Positions 1 to 15,000 of a stretch of 64,000 nucleotides of DNA are shown in pieces. The translations under genes were made by a program, and so were the position numbers. Each line of letters starts with the position of its first letter. The first letter of the stretch is position 1. The notes beneath the pieces were generated by a model. It was given only the letters and a program-made list of their open reading frames with translations, had not been told where the DNA came from and did no database searches. This DNA is from Balanoglossus misakiensis (lineage: Eukaryota; Hemichordata): the NCBI GenBank assembly GCA_040954595.2, contig CM082593.2, forward strand, positions 6,262,001-6,326,000. Direction: 5' to 3'.

Positions 1-3000
1 CCCATTGCTGTTTATCAACTATCAGTATACTAGGGGTGTTATCTACAATATCAAATGAGAATTAGACAACATCTACTTATCGACATTTTCCAGGCAACAT
101 TTCGTATCACCCATGACAACAGTAGTCATAGCATCCATTTTCCAAAACCATCCCCAATGTATGATTTATGGCCATCTTCAAAGTTCACGGAGTCATAATA
201 AACATACACGGTGCTTCAAGTTTTTCTAAAATTGATGTACAGTGTACGATTACATGTCGTTTCGCATCTATCAATTCCGCATTAAGAATTCACCTGTCCG
301 AGTGTGATTTACAAGCCGTTGCGCTGAGTGAGACAGCAGAAAAACGTTTTCTGTCCAGTCACCTGAAAAATTCAGGTCACATACTGAGCAGTATGTTATT
401 TTTTACTGCTTATATCACATTTATTTATTCACTGGCGCTTAAAATTGACATCGAGGAGTACGGCTTTTTGCGTTACCCTTTAACCGACAAAGCCCATGCC
501 CAATTAGACAACAGCACCCCCAACTACCAACGTTGCCTACCCTGTTATTTATGGAAATATCCTCATGTGTGGACATGACCTTATAAATCAATTTCTTGTG
601 GAGACTTGTGTGGGACTTGGTTACATGCATGTATATTTACAAGGTGCGGTACATATGGTTTGTTTATCCAGGCAAACAGAAACAAAATTATTCATATAGC
701 TGAGCTCACCTAACTACATTGTGTACACACTCCATAACTACTTCTTTCTAGACAACTTAGAAGTATTGGTAGTCAATCATCATTGTGCCCTCTAACACAC
801 ATTTTTTCTATAAAAAAATTAACAATCTGGGAAATTTTAAATTTCTCAGTATGAGCTCTCCACACCTTTGCCTGTACATGTCATTGTATGTAAGAAATGA
901 TTTTGTATCATGCTGAATCTATAAAAAGATTCTGCAGACAGAAAACAGTTACCACGTGAGGGGGGAATTTTTTAGGACATACATGTACGTGCATCACAAA
1001 CAGTACAGTAAAAACCAAAACACTTCCAGAAAGATCTGCCCGCAAGCCTCACTACAGATTGCAATTTTTTCAAAATTTATAACATACGTGCGAACTGTTC
1101 AGATAAATTAATGAAATCAATTGAGAGGGATGGTACATGTACTTGTAAATTACTGAAACTGACGCCAGAATGATCCAACCAATATCGTAACATAACGCTA
1201 CTCTGTATATGAAGTGCGAAAAATGGTAAATCATTTTCGACTATCCAAACACATCACACTGCCTACTGTGTAAATCGAAGCACTAAATTACGTCATAAAA
1301 TATCACAGTAAGTGTGTGTAAATTTCAAATCTGTATACTTTATATAAATGTAGACACGAGTTATTTCAGGACTTGATAGAATATGAGTATCGGCCCATAT
1401 TTCTTGGTTGTGGATGTGTACATTTGAATATAGTCATTAAAACTTCACGGATAAGCATTTTAAAATTTCAAAATATGAATTTTGAAAATCTAATACCTCA
1501 TGCTCCAAGTTTATGTATATATATTGAAATCGATACACGTACATGTACATGTGCTTGTGTCTAACTTGAACCGCTGACCTTGGCCATGTGAGAGAAGCTT
1601 CCTTAAAACGCTTCACATATAAAGAGGGATCTCTGATGAACTCGTCTCATTAATATTCAACACCAGAGACTCGCAGTCTCGGATTTAAAAAAATTTGTGA
1701 CAAATGAGATTGCCGATCAACGGCACCGCGATAAACCTGCCACCGATATACACGTCACAGTTTCAATGCTAAGCTCTTTGTTTGGGTTTGTTTTGGTCAG
1801 TTGCCACGGCAACCAGCTGCCCGGATCGCTCCCTCTCTGAGCAGAGAATGGCAGCTTTGGCAATCTCTCATTTTCTTTAAGCGTCGTTTCCTCGACTCGA
1901 TGGCTTATTGCACATATCAATTTATTCAGCCCAGGAATCCAGGATTCCTCACGTATGAGCCTTGATGGAGTACTTGTCTGGTTCAATCGTGACACAATAA
2001 AAAGCTGAATAAATGTCATATAGTAACTAGTAGATTTCATATTTTATCCTGAGAACACATGCTTGTATGTACAAATAAAATTTCTGCAGCCACTGTTGAT
2101 TTTGAACAAGTACTCCCATTAATTTTTAAATTCGTAATTTTATATAGATTCTTCATTCAGATTTTCCGATTTCTCAGAATCATCAAATTCGAAATAAATG
2201 TACATGTACAATTGCTTAATTTGAGAAATAACCATCATTCTTCAGATTGGATAATCCTTCAGTGATTTAATAACAAACTCAACTGTGTTATATGGTTGCA
2301 GTATGGAAGAGTATCTGAAACCAATAGCGCATTTTGCTCACAAAAAGTACAGATCCAGCAATTTCCCTGTTTCAGCAATGACAAGGATTTCTAGTATTTG
2401 ACTGCTGCACTAAACACGGACCTGCCTTGCTCCGACTTACACTGAAAAGCTAAAGACAATGAAAATCTTTGTGGTGTCTTATATCACTGCACGCTCCGCA
2501 GCACAAAGGAAACACAATACCGATCTTGTACGTATGTTTTTTATGTGAAAAATCCTTACGTGCGACTTGTGGGGGGATGAAAAAGCATCTGAAAAGATCT
2601 CACTGTGTTCAAAACATCGCATGATTAAAACTGTCGACCGAACAGGCAGTGAGTAGCTCTCACAGATTACTGAACCAAGAAACGTGACCACAAAAGACGC
2701 GCACAATAAAGAAACTGCTGGCTCAAAAGAAGACAACTTTACAACAGTCTTGATCGTAAATCAACGCTGACAGTTTTTATGTTCGGCGCTATTTATCTTG
2801 TCATACGACATATTCGTCAATCGCGAAAAAGCAAACAGGACAGGACAGAGCTAAGCTGGCTTTTCTTACCCAGTCTGAGGTAGACTCATGTCGTTTGGAT
2901 ATTCTAATAACATTGTCGAATTAACCACACCGTCAGTGAGTGATTGTTAGTTTTTGCTCGAAATGCCACTAAAAAACATGACCTTTTCCACTGTTCAGAT

Positions 3001-6000
3001 AGAAAATTAATCATTAGTGACATTTTCCTGTGTAACAGTGTATATTCTGCAAAGACACTGACTATATGCATTGTAGCCTGACCAGTGTGCAATCCAAAAA
3101 CATGATTTTTTATTATCTTAATTTGTATGATATAGTAACATTCTTGTACCAGACCTGGTATACGCCATCATATACAACACACATTTTTATTCATGTATAG
3201 TGACAAATTCTTGCATCAATATCACAGCAATAGGCTCTTAGGTGCCATCCCCGAGTCCTATAGACACAAAACATTGTCACTATTTTGGCCGACCACATAC
3301 CATTCTCAATAACACACAAGTGTGCAGCTTACCTATCTTGGGAAAATTCAGCGTACCTGCATTCGAAAACGACCGCCCTAACAAACAAAGCCACTTGACA
3401 GGTACTGTTATGTTAAATCCCGATGTTACGCTACATTGTCAAAATACTTTAGAACAATGCCAGAAAGCTCTTTAAGGGAACATTTTCTAGCTCTTCATAA
3501 ATCTAGAGTGACAAAAGTGGACAGGAATTCTTCTGCTTTCACTAATAAGGGTTTTAACATACCACGCATACGCGCACCAAACAGCGTACCCTTGAAAGAC
3601 AGAAGTATGTCACATTTTTTGTCTGTGAGACAGGGGGGATCATGACCAATACAAAAGTCATCACTGAAGTAGAAAATTTTGCAAGTTATTGTACAAGCAA
3701 CTTTGCAGCAATGACAATCTAATCTGTTCGACACGGCAGCATGTATGTGTGATTACAACAGTTTCTCCACTGAACAATTAAACTGTTAAACACATCAGCT
3801 TTTCAAAAGACAGAAACTTGTAAGCCTGAACGAGGTCTAGCATTACGGTATAGATGGATTAAACGGAAAGTCCAATCCTTTGTTTGTTAATGAAATTTGT
3901 CTCCCGAGCGGAGGAATTATTATTTTCCATTATGACAGTTGCTGTGGCAACCGCATCAATCGATTCACCACTGATGAGACGGTGCATGAATGGACAATAT
4001 TTCACTCGAGTCCTAATTAGGGCGTCGGTACAATCAGACACCCATGACAGCAGCTCCTGAGAGGGAATTATACCCAATTGACAGAGGTTGGCAGAGATCA
4101 CCCTCCACTGTTTGCAAATTACTGTGCATGCCCAGCCTGATATTTTGACACCGCTAATACCGCAGCGCGACAATGCGTACGGACTTCGAAAGTGCTGTAA
4201 TTTGCGCAACAACACCGCACATCCAGAACACACAGTGAAACTGTAACCCCGCGCGTACGTCGTTCTTCGAGTAAAGTAGATCGTTGTATACTACAATTAG
4301 AGTTGTGAAATCGCTACAGTATCTCACGTGCTATCTCGGTAACTAGCTAATCAGACTTCCTTTGCATTCAAGGAGAAATACAGTACACACCATGATTTCA
4401 ATAAAACAGCATTTTTCCCCTAAATTTTTAGAGGATGCAGAACACAAATGATGAAAGAAACTGCAGTTATGTATCTCTGTCGGGAAAAATAATTGTTGAT
4501 TTTCACATAAACAAAACCGTGAACACTCTGTTTTTCAGTTTCAAACGACATGCCCATCCCCCGAGTGCAACAAAGATTATATAAAATTCAAAGGACTTTA
4601 ATTTACCTGAAAAATATGTGTGTACGACTCCACCTACAATTCATGCACCGTTGACGTTCGGTATTGGTGTCTTCCGTGACCTTTCACCTCTGCGCGGTTT
4701 TGTTTACTTCAACTCTTATCCTGACAACTTTAATGATTCTTTTCATTTTGGAATATTGATTTTATTGATTGCGGCTCCCCCCAAACACCCATCTATTGCC
4801 TCCAGGTCACCATGCAGGCTTGAAATCGCTTGAAAATTTAAAACCAAACAATATTATGATAGTTTAATAGGGAAACTTGTATGCAAAGTGACCAAAGAAA
4901 ACCAAGCCACTGTTTACAGGTATCTGTTCAGTAAATAAATCAAGTTGCTAATCATGCCTTTGCTTGTACACTCTCAAAGAACTAACTGATCTTGAAACTT
5001 TTTGGTTTTCTGTACATGACATTGATTCATATCCTGGAAATTTTCAGGAAAATAGAAGTCATGGAAGTGTTTGCGATTTTCTTAAAAATCAACATTTCCT
5101 TAGAGACAAACTTCAATAACGTCTGAAAATTTCCCAAACAACAACAGACGGCAACACTGCAAAACTGGCCTGCTCTCCAAGGATAAATATTTGATAACTG
5201 AGATGTTCGCCTATTAAAATTTCATTCCTAAAGGAGGTACGGAGTGTGTTCGTACGCCTCCTGATGTAAACCCGTCCTTGCACGAGTAACTGATAAGAAA
5301 AGTCGGTGTTATACTTTAGTGGCTGGTGACGTGAAGACGGTTTTCTGTTCAAGTACCCTGTAAATAGATCTCGCCGTGCACTTCACAAAATATACCAGGG
5401 ATATAAGAGGGATGTGAAAATCTTCCAACCTGCTTTCAGCTTCTGCTAATAACCCTTTTCAGTCGCGAAACGCAGTGTGTGTTTAGTTTGGCTGTTCCCA
5501 TGCAGGGTTACAGCAAAGCCTCGGATTAGCGGGGCCCGATTTATTCCCCTACTTTGTTCGAAAACACATTCGAAAACAATCGACTTTGCGCAAAATTCCC
5601 TCCGGCTAGGATTTTCAGTGATTTCACAAACTGTGCACAGTTTGGGCTGTTTGGGGGGCAAAGGAATGTTGTAAGAATAAAGCTGGGCAGTGATCTGCAT
5701 ATATATGCAGTTTCTGATTGCTTTTCGTGTGGTACCCTTGGACTTTGGTTTATATAATGAGACAGCTTTGTTCTGCAAGCAACCTGGTGAAAAATGAAGA
5801 TGTGCCTGATTTCACAGGTGTAACATTGCCATTAACAGTTATTCTGTAGCTAAAGTAAACATTAGGGTACCGAACCAAACCAAAAGGAATATTGGTATGG
5901 TATATCTAAAAAAAATTTTTTCCAAAGCGGCCGCCTTTAGCCATGTGATCACACCATTTTTGACTTTAACCCACCCCTTTCACCACCATGGTTCAGTCCA

Positions 6001-9000
6001 AATCCATTGCTTTCTATGGTAAGGTTGGACCTCTATAGAGGGAACTGGGGGATGATGAAAGGGTTTAACCGTTGCTACTGTGCAACTCAAGGTTCAGGTG
6101 TACTTACATATGTACAATGCTGCCGTGTTCAAAGATTCTCTCACATAAACACAGCACACACTTCCAAGGCACAGTATAAGTGAATTTAAACTGTAACACC
6201 AAATGAAATTGTGTGCGAATTTATCTTTCCTAATGAAGCACGTCTAAAGCCACACAGCCATTTCAATTCATTCCCCTGCCAATACCCAGGATGTTGTTAT
6301 GGGCGTGTGTGTCCATGGTACACACACACATCCCGGAAAACAAACCTATGTGAGATCACGCCTTACAGGGGGGCATCATTACTGTGAATGACTGCTATTT
6401 CTGAGTTTCATTCTCCCTTGTTCAAACTAATTATCACACACAGTAAAGCAAATCAGTTAACTGTTAGCCCTATCTCACCCCCATTTTCTACAAATACAGA
6501 CTTTAACCACTGTATCGAAAATAAAGCCAAAAATGGTAAAGATAGGTTATTTTTCATGACATATTCCCTATCCATAGCACTGCTCAGTAGAATTTGATTT
6601 CATTTTTCATTTTAAACAAGTCTTTTTATCTCATCATTGTTCAGATTATTTTAGGTCTCATTGTTTCAAATACCTAAAAATCTGAACATCAATTTTCATC
6701 TCCAAATTATTTGAGATGTTTTTATATCTTCATTTTGAATTTTATATACCTAAAATCTATTTGTCATATCTCCATTTTTAATTTTAAGTACCTACAAATC
6801 TGTGCATCACAGATTGATAGAATCAAACACTCTACATTTAATATATCGGCATTTCGGCCAGAAATATAAGAGAGAAAAGGAGAGGAATACCCACACACTC
6901 AGCACCGTTGACAGTTGTCTTAATCCCTCCGCGTCCAAACTGCCGGCCGACCGTACTTGACGGTTGATAATCCCATTTCTGCTGGCGGCATAGACATCCT
7001 TGGTTGGCAAGGTCATTTTCCTCTCCAAAATATTGCACTTGATGTACATCAAGTATGTGTAAACCTAGCCATTGTTTGTTTTCTCCATTGTAGTGATGCA
7101 GAGGTCAGGCGACAGAAGAATACCGGTACAATTGTTCCTCGTGGGTACCAAAGTCCTTGGAGTCAGCCCAGAGCCATCAGTTGCGGGCCCAGCCGACACC
7201 AGAGATCTCTGACACAATGTTTACTCATGTTGTATCACAAACACACGCCAAGGTTGGTAGTTCTATAAACGCAATACATTACCCGAACCTGTTCATGCGT
7301 GCCGACTTGTTCACGGTTGCTACACGGATCAGATTCCACCAAAAAAAAATCACCAAATGACCAAAAATTCACAAGATTTCGAAAAAATGTCCAAGATTTG
7401 TCGCCTGCAGACTACAGCAGAATGATCATCTGCTGCTCACAACATGTGATAGCTTAAAGATAAACGCGACTCCAGAGGCCGGAGATGGCTCTTTGGTAAT
7501 TCCTAATTACACGCTCCCAGACTGGGGTTCCACCCTCCACGGTCTATTGAAAAACAACCGGATTACAAACCGTTTCAATTAGCAGAGCCCTCTCAAAAAT
7601 TCAAATCCGATAAACAAAACAGCAGCTTTCTGTATTTAACCGTGTAGTTCTTTCAGAGCTGGGTGCCATTTCGCATAACGACCCACAATAATTGCCTGAA
7701 ATGCTCACATAGGTGAGTTTGTCATTACACACAGATTGCTACGATTTGGACAGTGTTATTGAGATAGCGGCTATCTGTTCTGTTTTCCAATGCAAGCCAA
7801 TTTGTCCTATCACCTAATCAGCCTTTCACAGATGTGGCTCAAGATACTCCTTGTCCAGTTGTATTATATCGGTCGGTCAGTAATTTCAGCTGTTGATGAG
7901 CGAGCTATCTGTCACACAAGCAGATCTCCATGCGTGTGTGTGTAAATATAAGCGCGGTGGCTTCACAGCATTGTTGCCACACAAAGCACACAAACCGTTG
8001 GATGTGACCTCAACACGGATCTATATATTCACCAGGAGAGGGAAAACAAAGTGAGCACTGCCAACACTTCCATGTGCGGATTCCTTGTGACGGAAACAGC
8101 AACCGCGGACAACTGCAATCCTATCCAAACACGATGTTAAATATCGCAAGCTGACACACTGGGGGACACGTTGCATTCGGGCTCAGAGAGTACACACAGA
8201 ATTCCTCTGTAACATATGTGTGTCTCAGTGGTGTTGTGAATGCATTGGTGTGAACATGTCCACAGTCATTCAAATGGCCTTCATGCATATACTTAATGAA
8301 TGCACTGAATATAAAGAGGAGAGAATATTGTGCAGGTACTGCATAATGGCCACCCGCATATATAATAACGTATAATCACGTACAGCAGAGACAACACATT
8401 CATCATGTTCTTCTGAATAATTAACCACAAATTTACTTCCTCATTCTCATTACTATAATTAATTTCATCATTTACAATTTCGGTCTGTTGAGGGCAGCAT
8501 TCATACATGTATGCTCGTACATGGATTTGATCATTGAGAAAATTATAACTGGTACAAGTATTGGTCAGAGCACCTGAGTTTGGTGATCGTGGTTTAGTTT
8601 TACTTCAAACACACACACACACACTGATTTTCAGACATTTCTTTACGAGCTTGCTTTCCATTTAACTACACAAGCATCTTTTGGCACGGTCTCAAGGTTT
8701 GCAACGCTCATTTCACATCATAGACCCAGGAATGTACTTGGCCATTCATAAAGATTCAAATGAGGCGAGGTGTAAACTGGCAGTTTTTTTGTCAAAACTC
8801 CAATCAAGATCTCTGATGTAATGAATATTCTGTGGCACAAGAAGATGTTATATCTCTTGTTCAGAACATGTATAGCAACACGAGAAAGACTCTAAGAAAC
8901 TAAAATTATTGGCTGGTCAATCTCTGAACGTAACTTGTACAGCTTAATATTGGGAAAGGGAAATTTACAAATGACGACAACACCTACTTATGTTACACTC

Positions 9001-12000
9001 TTATTGGTTGAGTAAATCTTAAAAATTTGCTTGTATTGTTGCATAAAATCAATTTGCTCAATCACATACCAGTACTCTATGTTTTACAATGTGAATATAT
9101 TTCAAAACTTTAAAGTATGGTAACTATCTTACATGCCCAGATCTGCCCCTTTTCTCATTGGATACCACGTCACAATGGTGTAACATTCTTTCCTTTATTT
9201 TAAGCCAAAAACAAAAAAAATATTTGTGTGGTTCCGATAACCTGACCAGTATTTAACTATTTTTTAACCCACTGACATGATACTACACTTTATAGCTCCA
9301 AACAAACATGGACAAGAATGTCAGAAGCTACAACCTGCTCTGTTCAGATTTATAACGTTCACAGCTTTGGCAGCTCCAGTCTTCACACTGATAGCTGATA
9401 AATTTTAGTTGCAATAGCCACAGAGGGCGATGTTCTGACCGTTCCTGTGGTTGAATGAGATGCTAAGTGGAGGAAAGAGCCAGCACAGGCTGGGTTGCCT
9501 AGGGAAACCAGTCAGTTGAGTTTAGCTGAAAGGTTGAGGGCGCACATTCAATCTGGGGATGAGTTGGCATTAGGCAAAAGGAGAGCTGAGATAATCCTTT
9601 GTAACTCAGTGTCGATGATCATTATTCATCTTTTGAATATTATCTGTCAGATAGATGGATGTCTGTAAATGAAAAATTAACTGAAGTTTTATTAAGAACC
9701 AAATAACTCATGGTTTCAATTACCAATTCCTAAACAACACTGCCTCTGCCAAGCACCTTTAAGTCCCACACGGGTATTAGAAATCCCGGCATTTGACCTC
9801 TAACCTTTCGTTATAAACTATCACACCCGATATTGACAACATTTCTGATTGCACAACTGGTTACCAACAACACCTGGAATGAACAGCACTTTTCTCTCAC
9901 ACGCCACCGGTGCAGTCAATCACACTTTTATTAAAGCAGAGACTGCATTTAAATCTACTGCGACTTCTACAGACAACAGCCCCACTTTCCTAAGGATGCT
10001 AATTCGTTCAAAACTCGGACAACACTGCCTGGGGCAAATTTGCTTCTACACTGCAGTCATCTCTCACGACAGAAAACAATCAATCGTGTCGCCGTATGTT
10101 ATGGTAACAGCGCGACTAAGGTTATTGTAAAACATCTCAACTGTCCAGATAAACATATTGTGACAATTTAAAAGCGGCCTCTGTTGTTTCCTGATTGGTG
10201 TTGGATAAATTACTTGTCCGTTTTCACTGTCGACCGCACGCACCGTACAATGGTACGTTCTGTACCACAATACTTAGGTTTATGTCTACCCACAACAAGT
10301 ATGGTACAATCTCGGCTGATGTCCAGCCTTTGTACAAAGCTGTGATGTGAAAAAAAGTACCTGTACCAGGTGAAATTTGAAAAGGTTGAAAAAAACGTCA
10401 CCCTATGTTGCCTAACGCTGTGGTCAGCTACTACAAACTACGTTCGATTTTATTTTTCTCAAAGTAACCCATCTAGAAATCATGGTGTGGTCACTTTTGG
10501 TAATCTGCTTTCACTCTGCACAAACTTTTACCATGTCCCCTGTTGAGCAACATCCTGACACCCATCATGCAACTGAACATCACGATGTTTTGCTACGTGA
10601 CACTGATAGTTTTGCTACCAATCTTCGCAGCACACCCGTACACAAATACTGGTGACATAAACCACCCCTAACACAAATACTAGTGACATAAAACTCAACA
10701 GTTTCAGACTACAAAACACACACACACATGTGGTGTGGCTTTAACTGGCAAACACTGTTTATTTGCACTGCGGGTCTAGACTTCAGAGTATACAGAAGCT
10801 GGACAGGTGTTTGAAGTTGAACAGTAGCATGAGTATTAGATCATATGGTACAAGAGTCAATGAAACAGATTGGCTCCAAGAAAAAAAAAATGTAAGTGTA
10901 AAAGCTAATACGCTATATATACAAAACTGAAAGACTGTTGCCATGGGTCTATACTTGTTGCTAGACATCTATGCAACCAGCTCCTGTTGTCAGGAATTAT
11001 AAGTTTTACCGGGCAAAATTTTCAATGTGTATGCAGACACACGCATGGAGGTACGGTTCAACTTTGTGGGTACACTATGAATGTCACATTAAAAAGATAT
11101 TTTTTTTTTTTTCGCAAAGTGACATCAGGGGCGTGTCGAACCGAATGCCACTGTGGGCAGATTCAGGCCAGGACAACGCTAAACCACAAAGCAGAATTTG
11201 ACAATATCATTTCCTTAGTTTCATCCGATTTGGGGGCAAGGGCCCAAGTCCTTTACGAGGGTCATCCAAGAGATCTCGAACTTCCTCGAAGACGCACGGT
11301 AAAATTTTGAGAATTCAAGGGGACACAGAGAGCTGTGCTAACGAAAACTGGCACTCGGCCATTTCTCAGAGGTAGGGATTAGGGCAGGGAGTTCTCCAGT
11401 GGTAAATTCTGGATGATGTTCGTACACACACGTACAACTCTGCCCCCAAACAATGATCATGACAAAAAATACCAAATTCCTTTGTCGTGAATGGGTGGGG
11501 TGGAGTACAAGACATTCACGTCCTAGTTCAACTGCTTTGAGCAAATCTCACCGCTAAGTGTTTCTGCTGCGAGGGAATTTCACCGCGAAATGTTTTCATA
11601 CAAACCGTCTAATGGCATTTGTCACACATACGTAAACTTTCCCCCCAGGGCATGGGGGTAAGGTTTTGAAATAAAACAATGGCGTTCTGTTTGGTAGTTA
11701 CTGTTACAGAACTGGGAACAATACAGGCGTTACTGTTATTCCAATCCGTTCAAATCTCTCTAAATTTCCGTAATTGAGTTCCACTTTTCACCGCTAATGC
11801 GAAAGTTAAACAATGGTGTGCATGACTACACTACCAGTATGCAGTTATACAATAGTTCACACACCAAATACACTCATTTTGTGTATACGTACAGTTATAG
11901 ATATTGTACTATGTATCTACAACACGTATAGTACTAGTACAGTTATAACATACAGTTATTCTCATACCATGTGAATACACTTATTTGTACACTGACAAAT

Positions 12001-15000
12001 ATTTCATACAGCTGTATGCAGTTAACTCACTGTATATACAGTTACATGTATACATCCTACTGTATACATACATGTACATGTATTTCAAAGTGAGAGCAAA
12101 AACAACCCCTTGTATCTATGGTCTATCACTCTATGTTGTCATCTATCTGGGAGTAACACAAGTTACTATTTGACATGTAAATCAGCCAGCGTATTCTCGG
12201 AGTCAGACCCACAATAGAATCAATCGATACTTCTAAACCTCTTAATTGTCTTAGATCACAATGAACTCCTCTGACAAAACTATGGCGGTCAATACTACCG
12301 CGGCCAAATCCAATATTTACGGTCATACAGCAAGCCACTCCAATCACGTAAACAAGTGATACCTCAGACCACACAGCTGACATGTGGAAATACGCAAAAT
12401 ACAGTGTCCATATTGTACCATAAGACATTTTTAAGATGCCTTAGCTCAAGTTCCAAACACTCAGTTAATGTGATTCAACATACCACATAAATGTAGTACA
12501 CGTATATTTATTATCTGAAAATATCTCCAAAAATCAAGCCAAACTTATCATACATAGTTCTTCCATTGTATAAGGTTTGATAGGCCAATACATCAACTGA
12601 TAATATCCACGGTAACGGGCAATCAACTTCACTTGACCTTGTACGTCCCGCCCACAAGGTCAATATCACACCCCCTTTTTTTCAAAAAGGTTACATGCCT
12701 ACCTAGGCGCTTACAAAGTGGCGCAAGCTATTAAGTCTAAGATTCTGAAAATCGGGAGACTTTTGTTGACCTTTGGCAGAAGATAAGTGTCAGCTGGCAG
12801 TAAAACCTTGCCCCCTTGCGACATTGGTTGTCAAATTCTATCGAGATTGTTTGAGCTCTGAGGGTGATATACAATATTACAAGCACTGCTATTTCTTACA
12901 ATCTATACAGTGACAAATGGTTAACTGTGACACACATGAATACTGTGAGTGTAGTACATGTATGTATAATAAATTGGTTTTCATACAGAGATAATCCTAT
13001 CGGGTACCTGAACATTGCCCAGTCTTTCCCCGAGTTTTAAAATGAATGGGTATCTATTTGCATCGAGATTGGAATCATGTGATATTTGGGCGAAGTTACA
13101 TTTGTAAATATCGGAGTACGACAAAGTTCAAATGTTATCATCAATCGGGCGTGGTATTTTAGTCAAACGGCAGAAATCACTGAGATTGTAATCGTGTAAC
13201 AAGTGTATATGACAAGACCTGATAATTTGGCTGTTACGTGTACATCCAAGATATGGATAACCGTTATCTGTCACATAACTGGCGAGACTTGGCCAAATTG
13301 GTGGTGATTCTTGCCCCTTTGTGGTTAAATTTCAGGTTATTATCAGTACAGAGCACCTCTGACATGTCGTAAATCTCGCGCTCAGATGAAGTGCCCGGTA
13401 TCTCCGGTACACAACACTATTGTGTCATTTGAACCCATCTTGCCCGTCTGCAATAAATAACTGCATCGCTGAATACACATGCAGGCACTCGGACTGACGA
13501 ACTAAACTATCTTCTACGACAAACAATGGAGCCTTTCAGACTTGTGGTAATATCCCTGTAGGTCTTGCGAAACATTATCAATGCATATACAACATCCACA
13601 GCAGTTGTGTCCGATGGTGCCAGTAGCCATGACGACTGGCATCACCGTGGCGATGACACATTAGCTCACACTCACACCTGGCTCTGCAGGTAATGATGGC
13701 AATATTATCTATTGTCAGTGTCTGGGGTTTAATTTCGCTTCTTTGTATGATTACACATGAATAATTAAGAAGCCATTTCCATGATATTTATCACACATCC
13801 TCAACCAGCCTGTTGAATCCAGCCACGCGTGAAGCAAGCAAGCTGGCTACACCAAGTGGTTTAGCCTCATTACACTTGGCACTTGTGTTGACAGCTTACA
13901 GAAGTTCTTAGGTGTTTACGCTCCAAGATTTAAATTACAAACAAAATCAAAGGATAATCAGAGCAATAGGAGAGTGAAACCAATGAAACCTCAATACAGT
14001 CTTAAAACCAGAATGGGGATAATTGAATTAACTGATTATCACAGTTGGTGGGTATAACAGTGGTTGTTTTGAACCAGCCATCACACAATTAATTAGACAA
14101 GCAGATTTGGCCGTCTAACACCTTCATGATTCACAATCCACATGCCCTGTGTTTAAACTTTCTGCTTTTCTATGCAAAGGCTGAACTTCACCGCTGAAAA
14201 CAACAGGTTCTCGGACCAAAGTACACTGTACGGCGGTGAGAGGGTGGACCAGAGTATCTGAAATGTTGGAAAAGCCTGCCCCGCGGTAGGCGAGAGGACA
14301 GTGGCACGATTCACAGAAGTGTTTATGTGCAAGGAGACTTCATTGTAGGAAGACTTGTCATCTCGCTAGGGTTACAAGCCGGGCGCGAGATCGTGTTACG
14401 GCGCATTCCATGGGAAGTGTTATGCTTTCATTTCGCCGGTGTCACCCGAGATGTACCTAAGTAGGTACAGATTAACAGTTGTATGGATGCCGCACAACAG
14501 ATGTACAGTCACATAGGGTCCATTGATACACAGTTCAAGTACGGTTCACTGCCAAGTTTGTATGCGTAAACCAACCGACCGCGATCTCACGAGTCCTGTG
14601 ATGTAATTCTATTACGTCCGCGGTAACCTGAGTCGGTTTGTTTCAAAATTCAAGCACATTAAGTAATATGTGTTGACAAATATTTAAATAATACACCTAC
14701 ATGAGACTGAACATACACTGAAACCTGTCCGAACAAAAGCTGCTGGTGGCCCACACATGAAACCTATGAACGCTACTGAGCATTTGCAATCATCTGTTCA
14801 CCTGAGCGGGACTGGCTGCTGATTTTTTAACGAGTGAAACAGTTAACACCTCAGTTGTGCTAGCCAAAAAGTTTTCAATCTCACAATACCATTTATACTG
14901 TTTTTTTCTACAGACAAATGTCTTCTGTAATTCAATTATCACATCAACTGATTTGATGCAAATGACATATTTTGCAATCATACAACACCCCACATTTTGC

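Noticed and set aside
3859-4233. 124-codon minus-strand ORF
   Set aside because: No domain and no splice or start context; more likely an open stretch over non-coding, possibly regulatory, sequence.
6807-7052. Minus-strand frame with gene-like codons (MTLPTKDVYAASRNG)
   Set aside because: No good acceptor or donor bounds it and the peptide is not recognised; left as unresolved.
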